Source of the DNA: Leptospira fletcheri
Lineage (GTDB): Bacteria; Spirochaetota; Leptospiria; Leptospirales; Leptospiraceae
DNA: 64,000 nt
Reading direction: 5' to 3'
Assembly (NCBI RefSeq): GCF_004769195.1
Contig: NZ_RQET01000008.1
Location: forward strand, 1-64,000
The notes beneath the pieces are model-generated. The model was given only the letters and a program-made list of their open reading frames with translations. It had not been told where the DNA came from and searched no databases. The translations under genes and the position numbers were made by a program. Shown in pieces: positions 22,734 through 33,314 of the stretch. How positions within the stretch are numbered: position 1 is the first letter of the stretch; every line of letters starts with the position of its first letter.

Positions 22734-23597
22734 ATGCCTTATACGCGACTTCCCAAAAGATTCCGAACCCTTTTTAGCGGCTTACTCCTATTTCCGACCC
22801 TAATTTTCGCGGAAGACGCCTCGATTCCGAAATTTAAGGAACTTCCTCAGGAAAGAGTCTCTCCTGCGGAAGACAAATGGGAATTCGGAGCGAGGTTCGG
22901 AGCGGGCATCCGGGGAATGGATCGATTCGACCACAATCTAGGAGGATTCACCTCTTCCTTGGATCCGACTGTGTTTACGGTAACGAAGGTGAGAAACGAA
23001 AGGACCATGACCCAGGGAGAAATCCTGATCCGGAATCGATTTTCGGGAAATTTCAAAGTCGGGGTCATCGGAGGCTTTCATTATTTTCAGAACTTCGGAC
23101 TCACGAATATTACCGGAGATCCGTTCTATACGAAATTACATTTCGGTATGGAAAGCCTATATTTGCTGGCTATGGTCTGGCAGGACGGAAGAATCAATCG
23201 GTATTTAAACTGGGAGGCCGGATTCGGAGGAGGCTATACCAAGGCTCTCTGGGTGTCCGGAGGATATGCCACGAACGGAAAAGATTATTACATCCAGAAC
23301 GGAAACTTGAGCGGTTCGGGTATAGAATTCCGCCTGGAAGGGTCCGTCTCCACTCCTGTGACGAACCATGTGACCTTGAGCGCGGGAGTCTTTCTATCCT
23401 GGATCAATATAGCTTCCTTTGATGGTTCGTTTAACGGAAGTACGTCAAGTGTTTATATTAGACAGGACGGCAGGGTTTCCCCTTTGACCGAATCCGCCAA
23501 CCAGCAGAATATACTCCTATCCCAGCAGTATTCCCGCAAACTGGATATGCAGTCGGCCTACGGCGGAATTTTTTTTGGAGTCAACTACAGACTTTGA
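22734..23597 (+). CDS. Putative outer-membrane beta-barrel-type protein
   Basis: I choose ATG 22734 because the signal peptide then begins normally (MPYTRLPKRFRTLFSGLLLFPTLIFA, cleavage before EDAS). Longer in-frame starts give an unlikely leader. The roughly 260-residue mature part alternates aromatic and polar residues in beta-strand style (EILIRNRFSGNFKVGVIGGF, LYLLAMVWQDGRINRYLNWE) and ends in a strand closing with Leu (GIFFGVNYRL), as in outer-membrane proteins. I do not recognise a family. It is divergent from the Psd fusion gene. Confidence 0.75.
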   Translation: MPYTRLPKRFRTLFSGLLLFPTLIFAEDASIPKFKELPQERVSPAEDKWEFGARFGAGIRGMDRFDHNLGGFTSSLDPTVFTVTKVRNERTMTQGEILIRNRFSGNFKVGVIGGFHYFQNFGLTNITGDPFYTKLHFGMESLYLLAMVWQDGRINRYLNWEAGFGGGYTKALWVSGGYATNGKDYYIQNGNLSGSGIEFRLEGSVSTPVTNHVTLSAGVFLSWINIASFDGSFNGSTSSVYIRQDGRVSPLTESANQQNILLSQQYSRKLDMQSAYGGIFFGVNYRL

Positions 23598-23644
23598 AGC
23601 TAGGATCAATCTCCGCAAACCGCGATTCCGCATAAAATAAGCCC

Positions 23645-24292
23645 TCAGTGGACTGCTGGATTTTCCGCGAGCAAGGGAGAAGGAGCTGCGTTCTTATATT
23701 TCGGCTCCTCCAACTTTTCTTTCATTTTTCGGAGAGTTTCATAGGGGATGTCCACTACCACAAAATTCGCGATCGAGGAAGGAATGCTTCCTCCCGGCTC
23801 GCTATGAACCTGGTAGGTTACCTCGACTTCGTCTCCTTTAGGGGAAAATTTCCAATACCCTTTGATCTTTCCCCTCACGAGTCCTTTCTTTTCCGGTAAA
23901 ACATTTTCGGCGGGCCTCATCGTATACGTGACGGCTCCGGTGGTCTTGTCTTGGGAAAAAACGGAATGCACCACAAAATCCCGATCGTCCAGAGGCCAGG
24001 GCACGCCGTTCCAAATATATATGTATTTCTCCTTGGAATTCAAGGTCCGGATCGCTTCAGACTTTTTGCAATCCTTGAGCCAGGTTGTATAAGCGGCGTT
24101 ATCTTCCAGAAGTGCGAGTACTGAATTTAAGCTCGCCTTCACTTTCGTTTTACCCCGGAACTCCTTCAACTCCGAGCCCTCGACGTTTCTGGTATGAACG
24201 GTCACGCCGTTCTTTTCTTTCGCGAGTTCCCACCCGAACAATTGAAAGGGCAGACATAAAATCAAACTTCCTAAAATAGTCCGATACATCAT
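23645..24292 (-). CDS. START-domain lipid-binding protein, exported
   Basis: Tandem ATGs at 24292 and 24289 give a signal peptide ending near FQLFGW; the longer frame would need a TTG start. The mature protein of about 195 residues matches START/SRPBCC lipid-transfer domains: WELAKEKNGVTVHTRNVEGS, WLKDCKKSEAIR, WPLDDRDFVVHSVF, VTYQVHSEPGGSIPSSIAN. Exported START proteins are common in Gram-negative and spirochaete genomes; the ligand is unknown. Possible role in periplasmic lipid handling is inference. Confidence 0.85.
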   Translation of the reverse strand: MMYRTILGSLILCLPFQLFGWELAKEKNGVTVHTRNVEGSELKEFRGKTKVKASLNSVLALLEDNAAYTTWLKDCKKSEAIRTLNSKEKYIYIWNGVPWPLDDRDFVVHSVFSQDKTTGAVTYTMRPAENVLPEKKGLVRGKIKGYWKFSPKGDEVEVTYQVHSEPGGSIPSSIANFVVVDIPYETLRKMKEKLEEPKYKNAAPSPLLAENPAVH

Positions 24293-24403
24293 AAAAAAAC
24301 CGTCCGTCAAGTAGGGGTTGGATTTTTTCCGAAAACGAAAACCCAGTCAACTGCTTTTCGAAAAACCGAAAACCAACATCTGCCGGCGTTCCGGGGATAT
24401 GTC

Positions 24404-26575
24404 TTAAATGTCGAAGGAAGAAGGTTCCCGTTTGTATTTTAAGGGTTTTTGTAGATATTTGATGAGCAGGACCCTGTTCCCTTTTTCGTTGAATTTGACG
24501 ACGTCGAACACTCTGCGAGTCATCATGATTCCCCGTCCGTGGGTATAGCTCTCTTGGTTCAGCTTTTCGCCGTCCATATTCAGAACTTTCTTAAAATCGA
24601 AGCCGTCTCCTTCATCGTATATTTCGAATCCGATTCTGTTCGAATTTAAGGAATAGGCCACCTTTACGGATCTGGAGCCGTAAAATATCTCCTTCTGTCT
24701 TTTTTGGATGAACTCCATATAATTCCCGGCTTTGATCGCATCCGTCTTCTCATCGAAACTGATCCCTAAGTTTCCGTGCTCGATCGCATTGATCAGCACC
24801 TCCCGGAGACAGGTCCGCACGACGGTAACGACTTCGGATCCGGTAAACTGACCCAGGTTGGAAGTCAATTGCCTGCTGAGAATGTCCGCGTTTCTAAGAT
24901 AATTATTCACTGTAAAATGCATGCTTTCGCTTTGCAGAAATCGGGAAAGAATATCCTCCGAAATTTCGGATACCTTTCCCAAGACCATTCTTTCCCCTTC
25001 CGTATCGAAGGATTGCAAACGGATCTTGACGGGTCTCGGTTCCATCACGTATTTTTGGCTGAACTCCGAGTGAAAATCCACCGTCTTCCGCAGTTTGAGG
25101 TGTTCCTCCAACTTTTCCTTCGCCAAATAAATGTTTAACGACCCGTCCGGTCCTTCCGGGGAATAAATCAAATCCAAGAAGCTCTTTCCCTGTATCTCGG
25201 AAGGCCTGTATCCCGTCAGTCGAGATAAGGTCCGATTCGCATCCCGAACCCTACCGTCCTTGTCCAGAGTGAGGAGCAATTCCTGGGCTCCCTCGAAAAG
25301 ATTCCGGAACCTCATTTCGGACTGCTCAATGGAATGTTTCGCAGCATCCAATTCATCTACCCGGTTCGTTAGATCTTTCGAAAGTTCGTTGACCCGATCC
25401 GCCAAAGACATGCCGATGAGTAGTACGTGAAGCAAGGAACCCAATTCGATTCCCCAAGTCGCAACCCAAACCGTGCGCGAAAGAAATCCGGAAAATCTCA
25501 AACCGTATAAAAAGATTCCGAAAAGCAGGACCAGCCAGGCACCTAGGAAAAAGGAAGTCGACCTCAAATTCCGGGGTAAGCTCTGGATTCCGAGTAGAAT
25601 CAGACAAACCAGTCCGAAAAAAACGACGGGGAAATACAACGCCATCCCGAATCGAACCGGCAACAAAGCGCTCACGAAAGCGGAAGCTAAGGAAAAAAAG
25701 ATCAGACCTAAAACCAGAACATGGATCCTGGGATTTTTAGAGCGGGCATCGAAATATCTTCTTCCAAAATCGGCGGCAGCCGCGATGGACAAAAGACCGA
25801 GAGGTGCGATGCATCTGCTCGCCCAAACCGTAGCTTCCGGCCAAAGATACTGGAAACCGTAACCGTGCAGGATCCATTGCAAAAAGATTCCCGCGCCTAC
25901 ATAACACGAAAACGAAAAGTAAACTCGCTCTTTCGTGGATAAAAAGAGAAACAAATTGTAGAAGACTAGGACCAAGATCGCTCCGAAATACAGACCTTCC
26001 AGGATCTGTTCCGAGTTGGCCTTGGCAAAGAAGTCCTCTCGCTTATAGGCCAGAGCGGTAAAATTCATCGCACTCGTGGTCTGGACTCGGATAAAAATCA
26101 CGTCCTGGGAACGACCGGAAATTTCCAAAGGAAAACTGGGATTTCTATAAAACAATGGGCGTTCGCGAAAAGGAACGGAATCCCCGGCGCTGTAGATCGG
26201 ATTCGATCCGGAGGAACTCCTGTAGAGTTCGATCCGATCCAGATACGGATACTGGATTTCCAAAACCCATGGGACCGGAAAACTCGTTTCATTTTCCGGC
26301 CGGATTCGGAACCAATAAACGGAGGAGCCGTAACCGAAATAGGGAGAAAGTACCGGTTTGAAATCGTCCTTTTTTTTCAGAACTTCCGCAAAGCCCGTCT
26401 GCCCTCCGGAGTCTACCCAAAATTCCGCCTGTCCGCCGAGAGAGAGTCCTTCCGTAGGAATTTTGTCCGTATCGAAAGCGAAACTGGGGCCGGAGTGGAG
26501 AAAAAGAACGAAGTAGAGAAAGAAAAAGTACGAACGACCTTTCCCTAGTTTTCCCTTATTATAAATTCCTTTCAC
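24404..26575 (-). CDS. 7TM-DISM receptor with PAS and RsbW-type ATPase domain
   Basis: I take GTG 26575 as start because GGAG lies 7 bases upstream and the signal peptide follows at once; an ATG 17 codons earlier lacks these features. Domain order (numbered from the GTG): extracytoplasmic 7TMR-DISMED2 (about 40-170), seven membrane helices (about 190-380), a coiled segment, PAS (about 410-520; LFEGAQELLLTLDKDGRV), and a GHKL ATPase with N-box REVLINAIEHGN, DEGDGFD and HGRGIMMTRR. There is no HisKA phosphoacceptor helix; the ATPase resembles anti-sigma kinases. It probably relays an outside signal to a partner-switch system. Partners are not adjacent. Confidence 0.88.
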   Translation of the reverse strand: MKGIYNKGKLGKGRSYFFFLYFVLFLHSGPSFAFDTDKIPTEGLSLGGQAEFWVDSGGQTGFAEVLKKKDDFKPVLSPYFGYGSSVYWFRIRPENETSFPVPWVLEIQYPYLDRIELYRSSSGSNPIYSAGDSVPFRERPLFYRNPSFPLEISGRSQDVIFIRVQTTSAMNFTALAYKREDFFAKANSEQILEGLYFGAILVLVFYNLFLFLSTKERVYFSFSCYVGAGIFLQWILHGYGFQYLWPEATVWASRCIAPLGLLSIAAAADFGRRYFDARSKNPRIHVLVLGLIFFSLASAFVSALLPVRFGMALYFPVVFFGLVCLILLGIQSLPRNLRSTSFFLGAWLVLLFGIFLYGLRFSGFLSRTVWVATWGIELGSLLHVLLIGMSLADRVNELSKDLTNRVDELDAAKHSIEQSEMRFRNLFEGAQELLLTLDKDGRVRDANRTLSRLTGYRPSEIQGKSFLDLIYSPEGPDGSLNIYLAKEKLEEHLKLRKTVDFHSEFSQKYVMEPRPVKIRLQSFDTEGERMVLGKVSEISEDILSRFLQSESMHFTVNNYLRNADILSRQLTSNLGQFTGSEVVTVVRTCLREVLINAIEHGNLGISFDEKTDAIKAGNYMEFIQKRQKEIFYGSRSVKVAYSLNSNRIGFEIYDEGDGFDFKKVLNMDGEKLNQESYTHGRGIMMTRRVFDVVKFNEKGNRVLLIKYLQKPLKYKREPSSFDI

Positions 26576-26640
26576 ACTATCTCCGACGGCGCAAAAGCGG
26601 ACCGGTTTCCTCCGATCCGCCTCCATCCAAATTCAGATTA

Positions 26641-27819
26641 TCATTTTTTCGTTTTGGATGCAGCTTCTTTAATCAAACCGGCCGCGATTTCGTTTCTCTG
26701 GATCTGGCTGGTTCCTTCGTAGATTTGCAGGATTTTGGCGTCACGGTAGTATTTTTCCACCGGATACTCCTTGGTATAACCGTATCCCCCGAAAATTTGC
26801 ACCGCGTCCGAAGCCACTTGAACCGCAGAATCGGAAGCGTAACATTTTGCCATAGCGGAAAATTTTGCGGCGTCCTTATGCATGGTTTCCGCATAAACGC
26901 CCGCGCGGTACGTCAACAAACGGGAGCCTTCTATCTTGATCGCCATGTCCGCGAGCATGTGCTGGATTGCCTGAAACGAAGCGATGGTTGTTCCGAATTG
27001 TTCCCTCTGACGGGCATAATCCACGGCCGCGTCGAACGCTCCTTGCATGACTCCCACGGCGCCTGCCGCCACCGCCGGACGGGAAAGGATCAGAGTCTTG
27101 AATGCGTGTAGGAATCCTTGGTTTTCCTTTCCACCCAGCAGGTTCTCTTCGGGAACTTCGCAATCTTCCATGATGAGCTGTCTCGTCTCGGAGCAACGGA
27201 TTCCGAGTTTGTCCTCTTTCTTACCGAAAGAAAATCCTTTGGTTCCTTTCTCGATGATGAAGCAGGAAATTCCCCTCGGCCCTCTTTCCTTGTCCGTCAT
27301 CGCGAATACCGTATAGATGTCCGCTTGTCCGGCGCTGCTGATCCATTGCTTTGTGCCGTTTAGAATGTACCTGTCCCCTTTTTTTACCGCGACGGTGGCC
27401 ATCGCCGGAACGTCCGACCCTGCATTCGGCTCGGATAGACCGAAAGCCGCGGTCTTTTCTCCGCTGGCCAGAAGAGGAAGCCATTTGTCTTTTTGGGCTT
27501 TCGTACCGCCGACATCGATGGGAAGAGCTCCCAATTTCGTGGAAGTAAAAGCGGTATTCACACCCAAGCACCCCCAGGACACCTCTTCCGCAAGAACGAT
27601 TCCGCCCATCATTCCATAGCCAAGACCGCCATGCTCTTCGTCGAATAAGGCCTGGTACAAACCGGCTTCTTTGAATTTCTGCAGAATCGCTTTCGGGTAT
27701 TCGTTGTTTTCATCATAATGCATGCGGTTCGGAACCACTTCCTTACGCACTACGTCCCGGACTAAATCTCGAAGTTGTAATAGTTCTTCGGGAAGATCGA
27801 ATTGTAATTTAGATTGCAA
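26641..27819 (-). CDS. Acyl-CoA dehydrogenase
   Basis: FAD enzyme that introduces a 2,3-double bond into acyl-CoA in fatty-acid or amino-acid breakdown. Landmarks include [50 protein letters not shown] and the C-terminal [20 protein letters not shown] then [19 protein letters not shown], with the usual catalytic Glu region. The start codon is TTG with AAGGAG 9 bases upstream. Length (392) is normal. Chain-length specificity cannot be told from sequence by eye; short/medium-chain type is likely. Confidence 0.95.
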   Translation of the reverse strand: MQSKLQFDLPEELLQLRDLVRDVVRKEVVPNRMHYDENNEYPKAILQKFKEAGLYQALFDEEHGGLGYGMMGGIVLAEEVSWGCLGVNTAFTSTKLGALPIDVGGTKAQKDKWLPLLASGEKTAAFGLSEPNAGSDVPAMATVAVKKGDRYILNGTKQWISSAGQADIYTVFAMTDKERGPRGISCFIIEKGTKGFSFGKKEDKLGIRCSETRQLIMEDCEVPEENLLGGKENQGFLHAFKTLILSRPAVAAGAVGVMQGAFDAAVDYARQREQFGTTIASFQAIQHMLADMAIKIEGSRLLTYRAGVYAETMHKDAAKFSAMAKCYASDSAVQVASDAVQIFGGYGYTKEYPVEKYYRDAKILQIYEGTSQIQRNEIAAGLIKEAASKTKK

Positions 27820-27966
27820 GAGGTTTGTCTCCTTGGATTAGATCGGGGGAATGTCCCCTACCGGGCCAAGTATTTTCGCTCCCCTCTTCCAAGGCAAGTC
27901 GTTGCCTTTCCTCCGATTCGGATTCGAAGCGGTTAATATCGGAATCTATTTAGTTTTAAACACGAA

Positions 27967-29178
27967 CTAAACTCGGAAAAGAATTCCGGAGCGGAATAAA
28001 AAATATCCCAAAAGGAAAGGAACGGAAAGCAGACGGACGCCTTCCCATGCTAAGGCGTTCTTACGCCCTTCCAAAAGAAGGCCGATGCAATAAAAAGAAA
28101 AAATGATCCAGGCACCGACTACCGAAAAATATTCCGCTGAAATCGCATCCTGTTTGAATAACTTGAGGAGGATAACCGCCGCAATCGCGGACAAAACGAA
28201 CTGAAGGATCGAGTAGATCTTTCTCCACTTCGAAAGAGGAGGATCAAATTTTCGTAATGTTTCCCGATTTACTTGCGGGATCTTCCTCGGGCCCCCCATA
28301 GAATCCGGTCTCCAATCCGGTTTTTTGAATAGTACGAATATCTTATCCTTCCATGAAGCTGCTTGTCCCGTCAATCGCCAGAGCTCCGCATAGACGTGTA
28401 GATTCGCGGAGATCGGATCGAACGTCCCCAATTGAGTCGTGAGTCCGTAATTCGGTTCCTGTTTTTCCTCAGCGAAAGTGCCGAACCACTTGTCCCAAAG
28501 TATCAGAATCCCGCCATGATTCCTGTCCAGATATTCCGGATCCTTTCCGTGATGGACCCGGTGATGCGAAGGAGTGAGCAGGTATTTTTCCATCCATCCG
28601 AGTTTTCCGATCAATCGAGTATGCACCCAAAACTGATAGATTTTCAGGATTCCGTGGCAGACCAAAAACATCCACCAGGGAACACCCGCGAGCGCCAGAG
28701 GTAGATTGAAAGCGTATTCGAAGATCCTCTGAAAACTACACTGCCTTAGGGCAACGGACAGATTGAATTCCTCGCTAGAATGATGAGTAACGTGACAGGC
28801 CCAAAGGAAATGGATTTCATGGGTGGCCCGGTGGAACCAATAATAAATGAAATCCACCGCGAGAAGGACGATCAGCCAGGAAAAAGCCTCCTTAGGCAGG
28901 AATTCCCAACCGTTAGCACCTTTGTGAAACGGAGAACCTGTCGGTATTTCCGGAACGCCGAAAAGACTCTGGAGAGAAAAATGAGTGCGGGTGACTTCGT
29001 ATACCCACAGAGCAGCTACGGTCACGAAGACTCCGGTGAGGGAAAAAAGGATTCCGGTTCCCAAATCCGTGATCGTATCGTTCCATCTGTAGACCTTTCT
29101 TTTTTTCCCTACAAACGACTCGACAAGAATCAGAATCAGGAAAAACGGCACTGCCGCATCGATCAAAGATTCTCCCAT
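27967..29178 (-). CDS. Sterol-desaturase/fatty-acid hydroxylase superfamily membrane protein
   Basis: ATG 29178 is preferred (AGGAGG about 6 bases upstream) over an upstream in-frame ATG at 29202. The 403-residue protein has several membrane helices and the histidine clusters of the superfamily: HRATHEIHFLWACHVTHHS and SHHRVHHGKDPEYLDRNHGG, giving the di-iron HxxxH/HxxHH pattern. These enzymes hydroxylate or desaturate lipids; the substrate is unknown. The C-terminal membrane region after the catalytic part is longer than in minimal relatives. It begins 30 bases after the SDR gene stop and may be co-transcribed with it. Confidence 0.88.
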   Translation of the reverse strand: MGESLIDAAVPFFLILILVESFVGKKRKVYRWNDTITDLGTGILFSLTGVFVTVAALWVYEVTRTHFSLQSLFGVPEIPTGSPFHKGANGWEFLPKEAFSWLIVLLAVDFIYYWFHRATHEIHFLWACHVTHHSSEEFNLSVALRQCSFQRIFEYAFNLPLALAGVPWWMFLVCHGILKIYQFWVHTRLIGKLGWMEKYLLTPSHHRVHHGKDPEYLDRNHGGILILWDKWFGTFAEEKQEPNYGLTTQLGTFDPISANLHVYAELWRLTGQAASWKDKIFVLFKKPDWRPDSMGGPRKIPQVNRETLRKFDPPLSKWRKIYSILQFVLSAIAAVILLKLFKQDAISAEYFSVVGAWIIFSFYCIGLLLEGRKNALAWEGVRLLSVPFLLGYFLFRSGILFRV

Positions 29179-29208
29179 TTGCCCTCCTGTCGGACGATGC
29201 ATTCCTTT

Positions 29209-29985
29209 TTACTTGGCTGCGTTCAGGAATTTGGAGATCTTTCGGATCAAAAATCTCGGAGAAATTCTTACGGACTGGGCCAGAACCTTGTTCGCCAAAC
29301 CGGAAATGACGACGACCTTTCCGAATTTCACTCCTTCGTATCCGAGTCTCGCGACCTCTTTCGGATCGCTCATCGGGACGTGGTTTAGAATTTTGGAGGA
29401 ATCCATTTCCGCTTTTTTAAAGAACTCCGTTTTGGTCGGCCCCGGACAAAGGCAAGTAACCGTCACGCCTTCCTTTTTCAACTCTTCAGAAATTCCTTCG
29501 GAAAACGAGAGAACGTACGCCTTGCTCGCGTAATAATCCGACATCATCGGCCCGGGTTGAAACGCGGCTGTGGAAGCAACGTTCAGTATTTTTCCGGAAT
29601 GTCTATCTATCATATCCCTCAAAAAAAGATGGGTAAGAGCCACGAGAGAAACCACATTCACTTGGATAAGGGAAAGTTCCTCTTCCAAGTCCAGTTTATC
29701 GAAGCGGCCGTTCGTTCCGAAGCCCGCATTATTGACGAGCAGATCCACAATCGCTTTCTTTTTCCTGGCGAATTCGTAAATCTTCTTCGGAGACTTGGGA
29801 TCGGACAGATCCATAACCAATATGTCCGCCTGAGCGCCCATACTCTCCAGCTCTTTCTTGACTTTGGTCAAAGCCTTGGAATTCCGAGCGACAAGGATCA
29901 GGTCATAACCGTCGGACGCAGCTAATTTCGCGATTTCATAACCGATCCCGGCGCTTGCCCCGGTCACTACGGCCGTTTTTTTCAT
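29209..29985 (-). CDS. Short-chain dehydrogenase/reductase
   Basis: Classical SDR of 258 residues. The nucleotide motif TGASAGIG is at residues 8-15, NNAGFG in the middle, catalytic Ser in NVASTAAF, and YYASK giving the YxxxK pair. CPGPTKTEF follows. It resembles DltE/YqjQ-type SDRs in length. Substrate unknown; the neighbouring hydroxylase suggests lipid metabolism. Confidence 0.92.
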   Translation of the reverse strand: MKKTAVVTGASAGIGYEIAKLAASDGYDLILVARNSKALTKVKKELESMGAQADILVMDLSDPKSPKKIYEFARKKKAIVDLLVNNAGFGTNGRFDKLDLEEELSLIQVNVVSLVALTHLFLRDMIDRHSGKILNVASTAAFQPGPMMSDYYASKAYVLSFSEGISEELKKEGVTVTCLCPGPTKTEFFKKAEMDSSKILNHVPMSDPKEVARLGYEGVKFGKVVVISGLANKVLAQSVRISPRFLIRKISKFLNAAK

Positions 29986-30150
29986 GATTTCCGCCTCCTA
30001 AACGTTTCGCTCCGGATCTATCCGGAGGCGAGGGCAATACTATGCGAAATCAACGGATAGGGAAAGAATAAAAATTAACGGAACGAGCGATCCGATCACG
30101 GTGGAAAAAGACTTTACGAATCGGTTTTAAAGGGAAGGATCCGATCGCGT

Positions 30151-30804
30151 ATGATACGACTGTACGGATACCCCATCAGCAATTACTCCAATAAGGTGAA
30201 ACTCTTCTTACTCGAAAAAGGTTTGGATTTCGAAGAAATCCGAATCCCGTATTCCCAAGACGAGGAGTTTTTACAAAAGAGTCCTATGGGAAAAATTCCG
30301 TTTCTAGAATCGGATGGAAGGTACCTGTTCGAATCCGGTCCCATCATACAATGGATCGAGGACTCTTTTCCGGAATCCAAGAAACTGTTTCCGAAGGATC
30401 CTTTCGAAGCGGCCTTCGTGCGTTCGATGATCGTCATTATCGAGAATTACATCGACCTACCTGCGAGAAAAATCTATACTCCCGGATTACAACGGAAGCC
30501 CGTTCCGGAAGAGACTATCCTGGAGGCAAAACGCGAAATGGAACGGGGAACTGCAGCCTTGGCAAGAATCGTCAGGTTTTCTCCGTTTATCGCGGGATCG
30601 GAAATGACTGCCGCCGACTGTGCCGCATTTGCGACCCTTCCTCTCGTGATCGATAATGTGAGCGAATGGCTCTCTCCCTGTCCGGTAGAAAACCTGCCAG
30701 GATTGAAGCAGTATCTGGAAATGATGAATTCTCTGCCGGGACCGGCAAAGGTCGAAAAAGCAAGAACGACGATCATGAGAGCGTTACGCAGAAGCAAAAA
30801 GTAG
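30151..30804 (+). CDS. Glutathione S-transferase family protein
   Basis: The 217-residue protein has an N-terminal thioredoxin-like domain (IRLYGYPISNYSNKVKLFLL, SPMGKIPFLESDGRYLFESG with the usual cis-Pro and ES glutathione contacts) and an all-helical C-terminal domain (FIAGSEMTAADCAAFATLPL). Length is normal. Activity and substrate unknown. It is divergent from the SDR gene. Confidence 0.9.
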   Translation: MIRLYGYPISNYSNKVKLFLLEKGLDFEEIRIPYSQDEEFLQKSPMGKIPFLESDGRYLFESGPIIQWIEDSFPESKKLFPKDPFEAAFVRSMIVIIENYIDLPARKIYTPGLQRKPVPEETILEAKREMERGTAALARIVRFSPFIAGSEMTAADCAAFATLPLVIDNVSEWLSPCPVENLPGLKQYLEMMNSLPGPAKVEKARTTIMRALRRSKK

Positions 30805-30948
30805 ATTCTTCGAAAACCCGTGAACCTTTTGTTTTGTGCACTGCGATCCGAATCCGAAAGACATTTTGCATATAAAATTCCGATCGGATTCGTTTTCAAA
30901 AAATCTGGTTGACTCTCGTCGTTCTAAAATTAACCTTCGAGAGGCCTT

Positions 30949-31185
30949 ATGGAAGCAGAGAAAGTCATTTCCGTCCCCATTAAAGAACTTCCTCACTTAA
31001 AAGTGATCCTGGCAGGTTGGTACAATTTCCTTAAGGATAGCTACGATCAGAAAAAAATCGACGCAGGCGCTTTCAAAGATTCTTTGAAAACGAGCGTGGT
31101 TTATAATATAGATTTGGATCAGATCGAATTGCTTCTTTCGGGAACGGAGCAGTTGCTCCAAAACTTTCGGAAGAATCTTTCCTAA
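30949..31185 (+). CDS. Small conserved-looking hypothetical protein
   Basis: A 78-residue soluble protein preceded by GAGAGG 3-4 bases before ATG. It is helical with alternating charge: KELPHLKVILAGWYNFLKDS and IDLDQIELLLSGTEQLLQNF. No membrane segment or known motif. Composition and start signal support a real gene, but I do not recognise the family. Confidence 0.65.
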   Translation: MEAEKVISVPIKELPHLKVILAGWYNFLKDSYDQKKIDAGAFKDSLKTSVVYNIDLDQIELLLSGTEQLLQNFRKNLS

Positions 31186-31247
31186 ACTTTCCGTTTTCTA
31201 TCAATCGATCCGCAACCGGAAATTCCTGGAAACGGAATCCCATTCTT

Positions 31248-33212
31248 TCAAGCAGTTAAGTCATACAATTTAAGCAGAGCCTCCGGTTCGGGCTCCCTCC
31301 CTAAAAATTTATGGAAGAGAGTCATCGCGTTTTCCGAACCGCCCTTTTCCAGAATCTCCCTTTTGTAATCGGCGGCCAAACTCGAATCAAAAATCCCTTT
31401 GTCCAAAAAGGAGAAAAACGCGTCCGCAGCTAGGAGTTCCGCCCATTTGTAGCTGTAATACCCTGCCGCATATCCTCCGGAGAAAATATGGGAAAAACCG
31501 TTTTGAAATTTGTTATAGACCGGCGGTCGTAAAACTCCGACCTCTGTCCTGACCTGATCCAGGATTTTCTGCACTTCCTCTTCCGAATATTTTCCGGAAT
31601 GGATTCTCATATCGAAGATCCCGAATTCCAATTGCCGAACGACCCCGAGACCCGCTAGGAAATTCTTGGTCGCTTTCAGTTTTTCGACCAAGCTCTTCGG
31701 CATTTCCCGATCGGTCTTGTAATGAACGGCAAAGAAGCGGAGAACTTCCGGTTCATACGCGAAGTTTTCCAGAAACTGAGAAGGGAATTCCACCGCATCC
31801 CACTCCACTCCGTTAATCCCGCTAACCGGAGGCTCCTCTACTTTCGCGCAAATGTGATGCAGAGTGTGACCCATTTCGTGGAAGAAAGTCACCACGTCTC
31901 CGTGTTTCAACAGGGAAGGAGAATCGTCCTTGGAAGGAGGAAAATTGCAGACCACGAAGGCGGAAGGCAAAACGACCCCCTCGGAAAGACGATTGCGAGT
32001 GGCCCAATGATTCATCCAGGCGCCGCCTTGTTTGCCCTTTCTCGCTTCCAGATCCAGATAAATTCTGGCGACGATTTCCGATCCGATTTTTAAGGAGTAC
32101 ACTTCGACCTTCGGATCCCAAACGGCGGCCTCTACTCTTTCGAAATCGAAGCCGAATAATTTGCGAAAAAAGGAAAAGGCCCCGTTTATGACCCTAGATT
32201 TTTCCAAATAGGGTCTCGTCTCCTCTTCGTCGAAATCGAAGAGGCGCTTCTTTAATTTTTCGGAAACGTACGCCATATCGAAGGCTTGAAGGTCGTTTAT
32301 CCCTAACGTATCAGCGAATTCGGACAATTCCCGAAATTCCCGCTCGGCAAAGGGCTTGGATTTTTTCCCCAAATCCTCCAGAAAATCCAGAACCTTGCGC
32401 GGGGATTCCGCGACCTTCGTTGCGAGGGAATATTCCGCGTAATCGGAATATCCTAGAAGTTTCGCCTCCTCGTCTCGGAGCGCTAGGATTTCCTCGATCA
32501 ACTTTCCGTTTTGCGGAGCCCTAGTGACGTACGCTTTGTAGAGATCCTTTCTTTTTTCCCGATTGGAGCCGTAGGTCATATAAGAGATATAGCTAGGATA
32601 TTGCAGCGTAAACGTGTAGGTCCCGTCCGGATTTCTGTACAATTCCTTATCCGATTCCGGGATTTCCCGCACATCATCCTCGGACCCTATCTTCAATTCG
32701 TATTCGTTCGTCGCGTCCAAAAGATTCTGAGAAAATCGATTGTCCAGATCGGATAGACTCAGCTGGATCTCCTGCAACCGTTTCTTTTTGTCCTCCGGAA
32801 GGCCTACCCCGCCTAACTTGAAATGAAGGATGCCGTCTTCGAGGACCTTCTTTCTAGGTTGGCTCAGTACGTTTTTTTCCTTCTCGTAGATTTGCATATA
32901 GGCTTCATGCAATGCCTCGTTTTGACCCAGATCGGAGTAAAATTCGGTAACTACCGGAAGGAGTTCGGAATAATTCTTTTTGGATTCTTCGTCGTTCTTT
33001 ACGCTATTCAAATGGGACAATGCGGTAAAGTCCAGATGGAGTTCTTGCAAAAGATCGTTTAAGGGAGAAACCAAGGTTTCATAGCGGGGAGATTTTTGGG
33101 CCAACAAATCGGATACTTTTCCCCGAATCCGAGACACCTCTTCTCGAATGGTATCGGCTAACTCCCGCAAGGGCACATTCGGAAACTCTTGAAAAGGAAG
33201 GGGTCTGTCCAT
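31248..33212 (-). CDS. prlC: M3-family oligopeptidase (oligopeptidase A-like)
   Basis: Zinc metallopeptidase that degrades short peptides in the cytoplasm. The zinc motif [12 protein letters not shown] lies near residues 443-454 (from ATG 33212), with the third ligand region [19 protein letters not shown] about 25 residues later. An [16 protein letters not shown] stretch near the end ([19 protein letters not shown]) is typical of M3 enzymes. I prefer ATG 33212 ([10 protein letters not shown]); an in-frame GTG at 33248 adds 12 residues. No signal peptide. M3A versus PrlC naming is uncertain. Confidence 0.9.
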   Translation of the reverse strand: MDRPLPFQEFPNVPLRELADTIREEVSRIRGKVSDLLAQKSPRYETLVSPLNDLLQELHLDFTALSHLNSVKNDEESKKNYSELLPVVTEFYSDLGQNEALHEAYMQIYEKEKNVLSQPRKKVLEDGILHFKLGGVGLPEDKKKRLQEIQLSLSDLDNRFSQNLLDATNEYELKIGSEDDVREIPESDKELYRNPDGTYTFTLQYPSYISYMTYGSNREKRKDLYKAYVTRAPQNGKLIEEILALRDEEAKLLGYSDYAEYSLATKVAESPRKVLDFLEDLGKKSKPFAEREFRELSEFADTLGINDLQAFDMAYVSEKLKKRLFDFDEEETRPYLEKSRVINGAFSFFRKLFGFDFERVEAAVWDPKVEVYSLKIGSEIVARIYLDLEARKGKQGGAWMNHWATRNRLSEGVVLPSAFVVCNFPPSKDDSPSLLKHGDVVTFFHEMGHTLHHICAKVEEPPVSGINGVEWDAVEFPSQFLENFAYEPEVLRFFAVHYKTDREMPKSLVEKLKATKNFLAGLGVVRQLEFGIFDMRIHSGKYSEEEVQKILDQVRTEVGVLRPPVYNKFQNGFSHIFSGGYAAGYYSYKWAELLAADAFFSFLDKGIFDSSLAADYKREILEKGGSENAMTLFHKFLGREPEPEALLKLYDLTA

Positions 33213-33314
33213 CGGGAACAGATTTCCCGAAACGGTAAAAAGCCGCACTCATTTTTGCGGATCTCTTGACAAGTAGAGCGAGATGCATTCCAATTCCGAC
33301 TGGAAATCGAAGCG

